A DNA stretch of 43,944 nt from Chloroflexota bacterium. Its GTDB lineage: Bacteria > Chloroflexota > Dehalococcoidia > UBA3495. The notes below the pieces were generated by a model, which ran no database searches, had not been told where the DNA came from, and was given only the letters and a program-made list of their open reading frames with translations. Both the position numbers and the translations under genes were made by a program. Shown one piece after another: positions 8,321 through 15,522 of the stretch; position 1 is the stretch's first letter; each line of letters begins with the position of its first letter. The stretch lies in assembly GCA_022563275.1 (NCBI GenBank), contig JADFNR010000010.1, forward strand, positions 1 through 43,944. Direction: 5' to 3'.

Positions 8321-8899
8321 TCAAGAAACCTTGTCCAGCTTCTTGAATACCAGCAGATGGTCGTAGACCGGGCAGCACCATTCCCTGACCTCAGAGTTGT
8401 CCCTGGACGCCATGTGCAAGACAGCCTCGGCCTGGGGACAGAGGCCGGGTGTAACCGGACCATTTGTCGTCACTTTCAGGTAATCACCCTGGATGACGCC
8501 CATGGGGCAGATTCCTCGGGCTCCGACCACCTTGAATATAGTGGCTGGCAGATCGACCCACTCCGGCGGATCCAACGTCAACTCGTCTTCCCATCCCGCT
8601 TCCGAGAGCGGGTGGAGATCCGAGAGGGGCGCCGCTTCCCCCTTGGCCGCCACAACTGTCGCGGCGCCTTCTGGACGGACCTTTAGATAATGCCGGTAGA
8701 CCATGTATGCCATTCCCACCGCAGCGGCGTAAGTGACGCCGGGCAACAGGGCCAACGGCGTGGAGGTCGTAACCGCGATCGTCACCCCGATGGCGATCAA
8801 CAAGAGTCCAGTGGATGCCACCAATTCGGCGAGGGTGAATTTCAGCTTTCCTCCCCAACGCCGGCCGTTCTCATCCCGTCCAAAGATCGCGTATCTCAT
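8321..8899 (-). CDS. Membrane protein with TIGR04076-like tail
   Basis: A 192-residue protein counted from the ATG at 8899, which has AAGGAGG 8 bases upstream; an in-frame start 33 bases earlier has no such site. A short cytoplasmic N-terminus carries GRDENGRRWGG. Two hydrophobic segments follow (LVASTGLLLIAIGVTIAV and ALLPGVTYAAAVGMAYMVY). The C-terminal 110 residues have a cysteine pattern, GICPMGVIQGDY...GLCPQA...WCCPVYDH, like the small TIGR04076 family of unknown function. The four or five cysteines could bind a metal. Its place between an LLM enzyme and a PAS regulator gives no firm clue. Confidence 0.65.
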   Translation of the reverse strand: MRYAIFGRDENGRRWGGKLKFTLAELVASTGLLLIAIGVTIAVTTSTPLALLPGVTYAAAVGMAYMVYRHYLKVRPEGAATVVAAKGEAAPLSDLHPLSEAGWEDELTLDPPEWVDLPATIFKVVGARGICPMGVIQGDYLKVTTNGPVTPGLCPQAEAVLHMASRDNSEVREWCCPVYDHLLVFKKLDKVS

Positions 8900-9051
8900 A
8901 GACCTGGCCTCCTTTGGGAAAAGACGACCCACAGTGTCACGCGGCTCGTTCCCCGTGCTTAGACCATTCTATGAACGGGGGTGCGCGGGCCGACAGATGC
9001 AGATTCGTCATTCCTCGTAGTGCCGTTGCATCAAATGGCCCTATTGGGACC

Positions 9052-9726
9052 CTATTCCCTATCGATCATCCGGTTACCCAGCACGTAGGCGACCGCCTCC
9101 AGGCGGGTATGCACGTTCAATTTGCCCAAGATATTCTGGATGTGGTTCCTCGCGGTGGCGTTGCTGATCATCAATTTCTTGGCGATTCCGCTGGTGCCCT
9201 CACCTTTGGCCAGCATGGTCACTACCTGTTGCTCCCGGCTGGTCAGGTCTTCGTGGTGGTGGACCTCCGGCTCCCTGGCCGCGGCGGGGCTGCCGTAGGC
9301 CGAGACCTCCCGTGAGATGCGCTCCAACGTATGCCTGGCGTCCATGCCTTCGGTGACATCCCGGAAGATGTGCACCACCACGGCCAAGCGCCGGTCGTTG
9401 CCTTGCTGGTTGTCTATGTAGGTATGGACCACGCTCAACCACCGGCCCGTGCCGTCTTTGGCTCTGACTTTCACATCCTGGCCGGGAGTGGGGCGGCCGC
9501 CTTTGGCGCAATCCATGACTGGGCAGCCCAGATAACAGACCTGTCCGGACCATTGGTCGACGCCATTGATAACGTCGTAACAGAAACGTCCCAGAACATC
9601 CTGGGAGGAATATCCCAGGATTCTTTCAGCGCCCTCGTTCCAGTGGACGATCCGCTGGTCCTCATCGACGGCAAATACCCCGTCCGCCGTATTAGAGATG
9701 CTTTCTAAAATCTGAAGCGTTTCCAT
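9052..9726 (-). CDS. PAS domain LuxR-type regulator
   Basis: A 224-residue one-component regulator. Residues about 5-125 form a PAS domain (FAVDEDQRIVHWNEGAERILGY is the classic opening). It contains a cysteine-rich insert, CYLGCPVMDC, that could hold a metal or haem or sense redox state. The last 60 residues are a LuxR/GerE helix-turn-helix (LTSREQQVVTMLAKGEG, then NATARNHIQNILGKLNVHTR). The start is the ATG at 9726, with GGGAAG 6 bases upstream. It lies just downstream of the minus-strand oxidase operon, so it may regulate respiratory genes; that is inference. Confidence 0.82.
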   Translation of the reverse strand: METLQILESISNTADGVFAVDEDQRIVHWNEGAERILGYSSQDVLGRFCYDVINGVDQWSGQVCYLGCPVMDCAKGGRPTPGQDVKVRAKDGTGRWLSVVHTYIDNQQGNDRRLAVVVHIFRDVTEGMDARHTLERISREVSAYGSPAAAREPEVHHHEDLTSREQQVVTMLAKGEGTSGIAKKLMISNATARNHIQNILGKLNVHTRLEAVAYVLGNRMIDRE

Positions 9727-9827
9727 AATCAACTTCCCGGTAATCGATTTTCCGGCCCGAACCGCCGGTATGATCTACTGCCAAGATCGTTTTCCCTCAG
9801 ATCGTTTTTCTTTAGCGTGTCCCCATG

Positions 9828-10994
9828 CTAGAACCACCGCTTCATCCACCGTTTCTCAAATAGCACCTTGGCTAAATGCCACCTTCGGCTGGGCTCGTGA
9901 AACTTCACCTGGGGCAGTGGAAGGGCGTAAAAATCGCCTCCACCGAATCCGGCCCGGCCGCCCCCGGTTTCGACGAAGCATAGCCCGTGCCCGTCAAAGG
10001 TCCCCTCCCGGCCCCTCCCATTGATCCGTGCCGCGATCGTTTTGGCCACGGCCTGGGCTTGGCGGTGGGCGAAAACGCCGGCTTTGGGCAGCGGAAGGCC
10101 CATCTCCAGGGGAATCGACGTGTTATCGCCGATGGCGAACACCCCCGGGAACCTGGTCTCCATGGACTCGCGGTCCACACTTATCCAGCCCCCACTCTCC
10201 GCCAGCCCCGCCGCACACACAACCTTGGGCACTACGTGGGGCGGCACGTAGGCCAGGAAGTCGTAGGACACCTCAACGCCGTTCTCGAACGTGAGGATGC
10301 GGGCGCCGGGGTCAACCTTCTCGATCTGGTGCTTCGGGTAGTAATCGATGCCACGCTGGGCGAGCATTCCCTTGACGCCCGCCGACACCACCGGCCCGGC
10401 CACTCCCATGGGCCCCGGCTCGGGGGAATAAAGGCTGATGGAGGCCTGGGTCTCGGGGTGTTTATTCTGGGCATGGTGGGCCAGGAGCATGGCCGCTTCG
10501 TAGGGCGCCGCCGGGCATTTGAAGGGCATGCCGGCCACCAGGACCGCCAACTTTGTCCCTTTGGGTTCCTGGCCCATCCCGCGGCAGAAATCCCTCACGG
10601 CGATGGAGCCTTCCAGGGAATACAGGTTGTGGCCCGCCTCCTCCAGCCCAGGCACTTTTCCGGGGGCCAACTGCGCGCCCAGGGAGACAACCAGATAATC
10701 GGAGTCGATTATCTTCCCGCCGACTCCCACACGCTTCGTCGCGGGGTCGATGGATTCCACCTCACCGCGCACAACGTCGATTCCCTTCTTCAACAGCCTC
10801 TCCAGCTTTTTGGTTATCACGTTGGGCTCCCGCAGGCCCACCTGAAGCCAGAGCAGGGACGGCCAAAAGACGTGGCCGCCCGTCTTATCCACCACCAACA
10901 CGTCATGCTTCCGGCCCAACCGCCGGCGCAGATCGTTGGCCACGGACAAGCCGCCCACACCTCCGCCCAAGACCACCACCGTCTTGTTTGTCAT
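9828..10994 (-). CDS. SQR/NDH-2-like FAD quinone reductase
   Basis: A 388-residue two-dinucleotide-fold flavoprotein. FAD-binding GGGVGGLSVAND is at residues 10-21, and the second FAD motif FPGVFAIGDNTSIP is near residue 290. Cys160 (PFKCPAAPYEAA) and a late cysteine in GLCFVETGGG match positions of the redox pair in sulfide:quinone oxidoreductases, so SQR-like activity fits better than NADH dehydrogenase. The amphipathic C-terminus (WHLAKVLFEKRWMKRWF) would hold it on the membrane. It follows ctaE by 48 bases on the same strand, so its electrons probably feed the quinone pool of the same chain. The start ATG follows GAGGGGGCGAT. Confidence 0.83.
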   Translation of the reverse strand: MTNKTVVVLGGGVGGLSVANDLRRRLGRKHDVLVVDKTGGHVFWPSLLWLQVGLREPNVITKKLERLLKKGIDVVRGEVESIDPATKRVGVGGKIIDSDYLVVSLGAQLAPGKVPGLEEAGHNLYSLEGSIAVRDFCRGMGQEPKGTKLAVLVAGMPFKCPAAPYEAAMLLAHHAQNKHPETQASISLYSPEPGPMGVAGPVVSAGVKGMLAQRGIDYYPKHQIEKVDPGARILTFENGVEVSYDFLAYVPPHVVPKVVCAAGLAESGGWISVDRESMETRFPGVFAIGDNTSIPLEMGLPLPKAGVFAHRQAQAVAKTIAARINGRGREGTFDGHGLCFVETGGGRAGFGGGDFYALPLPQVKFHEPSRRWHLAKVLFEKRWMKRWF

Positions 10995-11042
10995 ATCGCC
11001 CCCTCGGTCCGAGCGCCCGGCTATCCCATCACCGCTCCTTCG

Positions 11043-11657
11043 TTAATTCACCAAGTACAGGACCGGATAGATGAACACCCAGGCCACATCGACAAAGTGC
11101 CAATATTTGACCGTGCCCTCCACCGGCCAGGTGTTTCCCTCAGTGAACCGGCCCGTACGCCCCAGCCAGAGCACCGAAGCGAGAACGATGAGTCCCGTCA
11201 CAACGTGGAACGCATGGATGCCGGTCATGGTGAAGAATAAAGTTCCAAATCCTGTATTCGGCGGGAAGTGTTCGAACGCCTGCTTCCATTCGTATCCCAC
11301 CCCGGCCAGGAATATGGATCCCAGGATCAGCGTGAACACAAGATACCGGGAGAACTCCTTCTGCCGGCCGTGAAAAGCATAAGTCTCAGCCCGGTAGGCG
11401 GTGAAACTGCTCAAGATGAGCACAAAGGTGATGACCAATCCCAAGTTCTGGTCCAGCGATTCCGGCCGGCCCAAGCCCTCCAGAAAGAACCTGCTGGAGA
11501 TCAAGGCCGAGAACAGGAATGTCTCCGAGGCTAGGAACAGCCACAGGCCGATACTGTTCAGGGTGCGCCGGCGTTGGAGCGCCAATTCAGACATTGACGG
11601 CGCGTTCATCGTCACTTCTGGCTGTGCTCCGTGTATTGCTGCCGATTCTGCTGGCAT
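11043..11657 (-). CDS. ctaE: Cytochrome c oxidase subunit III
   Basis: A 204-residue polytopic membrane protein with about five hydrophobic helices and the subunit III signatures GLWLFLASETFLFSALISSRF, TGIHAFHVVTGLIVL and VEGTVKYWHFVDVAWVFIYPVLYLVN. It supports subunit I in the haem-copper oxidase. The ATG begins directly after the TAG of the subunit IV gene. A later start at the second methionine cluster (11609) is possible because the first 16 residues are not conserved-looking. It is the fourth gene of the cta operon on the minus strand. Confidence 0.92.
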   Translation of the reverse strand: MPAESAAIHGAQPEVTMNAPSMSELALQRRRTLNSIGLWLFLASETFLFSALISSRFFLEGLGRPESLDQNLGLVITFVLILSSFTAYRAETYAFHGRQKEFSRYLVFTLILGSIFLAGVGYEWKQAFEHFPPNTGFGTLFFTMTGIHAFHVVTGLIVLASVLWLGRTGRFTEGNTWPVEGTVKYWHFVDVAWVFIYPVLYLVN

Positions 11658-11867
11658 CTACTCAGCCCCTCCACGCCACAGGTGCGCTATGTGCATGAAG
11701 TAATAGAGTATGAGAGCAGCGTCCATCACGTTCATGATCACCATCCATGGTAGATTTCCGCTGTCGATAACTTTGAACAAAAGAAATTCGAGGGCGGTCA
11801 AAACGAAGAGGGCCAAAGCCACCATCGCTCCCAGTCTTTGGGCGGACCTAAGCTTTTCTTGTTCCAC
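11658..11867 (-). CDS. ctaF: Cytochrome c oxidase subunit IV (small)
   Basis: A 69-residue protein with two transmembrane helices (MVALALFVLTALEFLLFKVI and MVIMNVMDAALILYYFMH) separated by SGNLPW. This is the pattern of prokaryotic subunit IV (COX4 pro), which packs on the oxidase core. The start chosen is GTG at 11867 with AGGAG 7 bases upstream; the frame is open to a GTG 30 bases earlier without a good ribosome site. It lies between ctaD and ctaE. Confidence 0.82.
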   Translation of the reverse strand: MEQEKLRSAQRLGAMVALALFVLTALEFLLFKVIDSGNLPWMVIMNVMDAALILYYFMHIAHLWRGGAE

Positions 11868-11963
11868 GCATCTGCTCCTAAAACGGCCAATATGCACCTA
11901 GAATTACTTGCCATCCAGCTAGTCCGCCAAATGCACGACTGGAGACCGCTGGAGGCCGCTGGG

Positions 11964-13814
11964 TTAATCTCCCACTTGAGGCTGCGGCGACCCGCCTGAC
12001 TTCGGCGCCGAGTGTATCGAGCCGGGCACTCCATAGTCGTAGGGCTCGCCCACCACTTCCGGTTCCTCCAGGAAGTTTTTCTCCGGAGGAGGCGATGTTG
12101 TCTGCCACTCCAGTGTTCGAGCCTGCCAAGGATTGGACGCCGCCTTTGGCCCCCGCACCCAGGCATAGACCAGGTGGATGGCGAAGAGTGCGAAACTCCC
12201 AGCGAGCACGAAGGCTGCCACGCTGATGAAGATGTTGATATCGGTCAGGTCCGTCGGATACGACGGGTTCCTCCGGTTCATGCCGTGGGTCCCGGCATAG
12301 AACATGGGTATGAACGTTGTGTTGTAGGCCACGAAGAGCCACCAGAAATGGATCTTGCCCAGAGTTTCGTTGTACATCCGGCCCGTTATCTTGGGGAACC
12401 AGTAATAGATCGCGCCCAAGACGGCGAATATCTCCGCGCCCATGATTGTGTAGTGGAAGTGGGCCACCACGAAATAGGTATCCTGAAGTTCGATGTCCGT
12501 GGGGACATCCGCCAAGAAGATTCCGGTCACTCCCGCGATGACGAAGTTGGAGAGGAATCCCAGGGCAAACAACATGGGCGTGTTCAGCCACATGCGGCCC
12601 ATCCAGATTGTTCCCAGTCCCGCCAGGAAGACCATTCCCGTGGGGATCGATATCAGCTCGGTGATCACCATGAAGGGCAGATGCAGATAATCGGCCATCC
12701 CGCTGGTGTACAAGTGGTGCGCCCAGACCATAAAACTGAGGGCAACCAAGAAGAGGAAAGACGCCACCACCCATTTGTAGGCGAACAAAGGTTTCCGGCT
12801 GAGGTGGGTGATAACCTCCAAAGTCACTCCGAAGGCCGGCAGGATCATGATGTAGACGGCCGGGTGTGAATAGAACCAGAAAATGTGCTCGAAGAGGATC
12901 GGGTCCCCACCCTCTCCAGGGTTGAAGAAGCTGGTGCCGGCCACCCGGTCCATGATCACCATCACCATCCCAAAGGCCACGAACTGGGTGGCGGTGAGGC
13001 TGATGAGGGCGGCCGCGAATATCGACCAAACGAAGATCGGCAGCCGGGACCAGGTCATGCCCGGAGCGCGCAGAGCGATTATGGTGGCCAAGAAGTTGAG
13101 TCCGCCCAAGATGGAAGAAAGCCCAAAGGTCAAGAACGCCAACAAGAACAGCAGTTGACCGGAAGAGTTGACCACGCTGAGCGGAGGGTAGGCCGTCCAG
13201 CCCGTGTCGAATCCGCCCATGAATGGCGTGGCCAGCAGCAGCACAACCACCGGTGGCACGATCCAAAAGCTGAGGGCGTTTAGCCGGGGGAAGGCCACGT
13301 CGTCGGCGCCAATCATCAACGGCACCAAAAAATTGGCGAACCCACCCATGATTATGGCCACCGCCACGGCGATCATGATGATGCCGTGGAGGCTCATGGC
13401 GGTGTTGTAGTCGTTGACTCCCATCATGATCTCTGAGGGGGCCAGCAACTCGATACGGATCAATACCGCCAAGAGGCCGCCCAGCAGCAGCAGCACAAAC
13501 ATGGTGACCAGATATTGGATCCCAATCACCTTGTGGTCGGTGCTGAACCGGAAATACCGGCTCCAGCCCTCCGCATGCGAGGCTTTATGGTTCAGACCAA
13601 GCCACTCTTTGGCCCAAGAGCCCCAAACACCGATCCCCAGGAGCCAACCGAACAACCCGAATACATAGCCGACCACGATCAGGGGCTCAGCGACCCAAAG
13701 CTCCAGGCCCATCAAATTCCTAAAAAAGACCGCCAATCCGACGCCGGCAAGAAAGCCGGCGATGCCGAATATCAATGCCTTGAAAAGAGGGGAAAGCTGC
13801 AATACATTACTCAT
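11964..13814 (-). CDS. ctaD: Haem-copper oxidase subunit I, A2 type
   Basis: A 616-residue subunit I. Two additional N-terminal helices (residues 10-70) precede the 12-helix core. The core has MSLHGIIMI, the haem-copper motif FWFYSHPAVYIMILPAF, AHHLYTSG with paired CuB histidines, GMVFLAGLGTIWMG and YFVVAHFHYTIMGAEIF. In the usual A1 enzymes helix VI reads GHPEVY with a proton-channel glutamate. Here it is YSHPAVY, the Tyr-Ser signature of A2 oxidases. The ATG overlaps the ctaC stop as ATGA, so the two are translationally coupled. The protein reduces oxygen to water and pumps protons in the cytoplasmic membrane. Confidence 0.95.
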   Translation of the reverse strand: MSNVLQLSPLFKALIFGIAGFLAGVGLAVFFRNLMGLELWVAEPLIVVGYVFGLFGWLLGIGVWGSWAKEWLGLNHKASHAEGWSRYFRFSTDHKVIGIQYLVTMFVLLLLGGLLAVLIRIELLAPSEIMMGVNDYNTAMSLHGIIMIAVAVAIIMGGFANFLVPLMIGADDVAFPRLNALSFWIVPPVVVLLLATPFMGGFDTGWTAYPPLSVVNSSGQLLFLLAFLTFGLSSILGGLNFLATIIALRAPGMTWSRLPIFVWSIFAAALISLTATQFVAFGMVMVIMDRVAGTSFFNPGEGGDPILFEHIFWFYSHPAVYIMILPAFGVTLEVITHLSRKPLFAYKWVVASFLFLVALSFMVWAHHLYTSGMADYLHLPFMVITELISIPTGMVFLAGLGTIWMGRMWLNTPMLFALGFLSNFVIAGVTGIFLADVPTDIELQDTYFVVAHFHYTIMGAEIFAVLGAIYYWFPKITGRMYNETLGKIHFWWLFVAYNTTFIPMFYAGTHGMNRRNPSYPTDLTDINIFISVAAFVLAGSFALFAIHLVYAWVRGPKAASNPWQARTLEWQTTSPPPEKNFLEEPEVVGEPYDYGVPGSIHSAPKSGGSPQPQVGD

Positions 13815-14560
13815 CTAACGGGTGCTCGCTTGGTGGTATTTTCGGCAACCCAAGCCTCGAATTCGTCCATCTCGACCACACGGACCGGAACCTTCATCAC
13901 GTAGTGGCCCAGACCGCAAAGTTCGGCGCATTGCAGCCGGAAACCGGAATCGACCTCCTCGCTGCCCGTTCGATTCGGAGTGACCCTGATCGTGGTGGTC
14001 CGTCCGGGCACAGCGTCGATCTTTATCCGGAAGGCGGGGACCCAGAAGGAGTGCAAGACGTCGGTGGCGGTAACCTCAAACAGGACCTTCTGGTCCACCG
14101 GCAGCACTAAATCGGTGAATGAGACCACCTGTTGGTCCGGATAGGTCATCTTCCAGACCCACCGGCTTCCTTCAATCTGGATCACCAGGTCATCGGGCGT
14201 GTCGGCACTGGCGCGGAGGTCCAACCAGCCGATGGTGCCGGGGTAAATGATGACCAGCACCGTCAAAGCAGTGGATATTGCCAGCCAACCCCCAATGACC
14301 CCTTTGTGGCCCCGTATCGGGGGGCCGTCTTCGAAATCTTCACCGTTTCTACGGAACCGGATGAAGCTGTAGATCAAGGTGGCGAACACGAAGGCGCACA
14401 CCGGTATCCCCATGTACACCAAGACTCTGAAGGCTTCGTCAACGATGTTCGCTTCTTCGGCTGCCGCCAATGGCTGAAAATCCCAGTTGACCGCCACCAC
14501 TTCGCCGATAGCCGTCAATACAAGCCACAGAAGCCCAGCCAGCAGGAAATCCTTTCGCAA
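13811..14560 (-). CDS. ctaC: Cytochrome c oxidase subunit II
   Basis: A 249-residue subunit II counted from the TTG at 14560, which has AAGGAG 7 bases upstream; the frame is open further but the extra residues look non-coding. It has an N-terminal membrane helix, a second helix (VYMGIPVCAFVFATLIYSF), then a periplasmic cupredoxin domain with SRWVWKMTYPDQ, DVLHSFWVPAFRIKIDAVPG and the CuA centre QCAELCGLGHYVM. There is no C-terminal haem c domain, so cytochrome c must be a separate protein. It is the first gene of the oxidase operon. Confidence 0.93.
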   Translation of the reverse strand: MRKDFLLAGLLWLVLTAIGEVVAVNWDFQPLAAAEEANIVDEAFRVLVYMGIPVCAFVFATLIYSFIRFRRNGEDFEDGPPIRGHKGVIGGWLAISTALTVLVIIYPGTIGWLDLRASADTPDDLVIQIEGSRWVWKMTYPDQQVVSFTDLVLPVDQKVLFEVTATDVLHSFWVPAFRIKIDAVPGRTTTIRVTPNRTGSEEVDSGFRLQCAELCGLGHYVMKVPVRVVEMDEFEAWVAENTTKRAPVR

Positions 14561-14703
14561 CGCAGTCTCCTTACCCGGTCCGCCTACAACCCAGCTACAG
14601 GTTGCCGCCGCTCTAACCACCCCATTTTCCCCACGGGCATAGGCAGGGATAAGTGCGGTTTGGCCCACACTTCCAAGGCCGTATGGCCTAGGGACCGGGA
14701 GCT

Positions 14704-14731
14704 GAGAGTCCAATTGGGAGAGTCCAATTGG
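14704..14731. promoter_or_regulatory. Two CCAATTGG palindromes in tandem repeat
   Basis: The 14-base unit GAGAGTCCAATTGG occurs twice without a gap. Each copy holds the palindrome CCAATTGG, so two symmetric sites lie 14 bases apart, about 145 bases upstream of the ctaC start. A tandem operator for the oxidase operon is plausible but unproven; a chance duplication cannot be excluded. Confidence 0.4.
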
Positions 14732-14880
14732 GGTAAAAAGGTATCTGGGGGCGTCTGGTTAATTAGAACGGAGCAGGCTCCAACAACCGGGCCATCTCCA
14801 CCAGACACTTGCCGGTCAACTTGGGTCCAGACGCCACCGGTAACGCCAGGAACGACAGCACAGGAACCAGGCCAAAACGT

Positions 14881-14922
14881 AAAAGAGGCCAGGCTAAGCA
14901 TCTCTGCCGCCTGGCCTCTTGA
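14881..14922 (-). terminator. Minus-strand intrinsic terminator
   Basis: A perfect 12-bp stem (AAGAGGCCAGGC with GCCTGGCCTCTT) around 14 bases. Read on the minus strand the stem is followed by TTACGTTTTGG, a T-rich tail. No known gene lies upstream of it on that strand, so it implies a short transcript from the 14930-15440 region. Confidence 0.6.
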
Positions 14923-15069
14923 CGTACATTGCCCGTCCCCCATACCCTCGCACATCTCGGTCTATCTGACCGAATAGGCCCACCTTCGCGCCCGCCGTGC
15001 CGCCTGCCGCGCCTGCCTAACAACGGCTGGCGGAGCGGTGATGAAGGTATCTGGCTCTTGATCAGTTAC

Positions 15070-15219
15070 TCAGGTGGGGGCTGTGGACCCCGATGCCCCC
15101 GCTGACCCCTGGAAAAACCCCGGAGGGGTGTCCGAAACTTGCTCAACCCCACATTTCAAGGTCAGCGGGGGCCTACTAGGGAACTTCCAGGCATGGTCTC
15201 GGATAAACTTAAGAACCAT
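15070..15219 (-). CDS. Candidate small ORF, 49 aa
   Basis: An ATG at 15219 is preceded by a perfect AGGAGGTGAGC. The 49-residue product starts MVLKFIRDHAWKFP and ends in a Gly/Ala/Ser/Thr/Pro-rich tail. I do not recognise it. Support is the ribosome site and the minus-strand terminator about 150 bases further on. Against it are the low-complexity tail and an inverted repeat (15095-15172) inside the ORF, which could instead mean a structured RNA. Confidence 0.3.
   Translation of the reverse strand: MVLKFIRDHAWKFPSRPPLTLKCGVEQVSDTPPGFFQGSAGASGSTAPT
15095..15172. repeat. 13-bp inverted repeat with inner hairpin
   Basis: GCCCCCGCTGACC at 15095-15107 is the exact reverse complement of GGTCAGCGGGGGC at 15160-15172. 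Between the arms sits a CCCC-GGA-GGGG hairpin. The pair would form a long branched RNA or DNA stem. No transposase is nearby, so an insertion-sequence origin is unsupported. Confidence 0.55.
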
Positions 15220-15522
15220 GCTCACCTCCTGGACAAAATCTCTGCCCGGCCGGGGCGTCCCCGGCGCCCGAGAGTGGCGGAGAGTACGGTTACGTCCCCC
15301 AAGGCCTTCAGGCCCTGACCGGTCCGCGGGTGTCGTCCTCTCCGTACATCGACTTTATCTTGGTGGACCAAGCCGCCATAGGGCCAAACGGACTGAATTC
15401 CACCCGGCCAATGGTCATATTGCGATTTTTTAGCCCGCACCCTCCGCGTGGGTTTTCATGAAAGTGGCCGCTGATTATAATGTCCCGTGTAAAGGTTTTT
15501 CACACAGAGTTTTGACAAGATC
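15220..15522. other. Non-genic region upstream of kinase
   Basis: There is no convincing gene here. It holds several short GC hairpins (for example GGCCTTCAGGCC) and, just before the histidine kinase, a possible plus-strand promoter. A 36-codon minus-strand frame starting at 15424 has no ribosome site and is not called. Confidence 0.4.
15453..15481 (+). promoter_or_regulatory. Promoter of histidine kinase gene
   Basis: TTTTCA, a 17-base spacer and a perfect TATAAT, 42 bases before the kinase ATG. The -10 box is strong and the -35 box matches four of six positions. Confidence 0.55.

Noticed and set aside
14584..15023. Long minus-strand open frames between ctaC and the kinase
   Set aside because: They lack ribosome sites, have biased composition and run through a terminator hairpin.
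15095..15172. Inverted repeat as ends of an insertion sequence
   Set aside because: Only 52 bases separate the arms, with no transposase and no target duplication seen.
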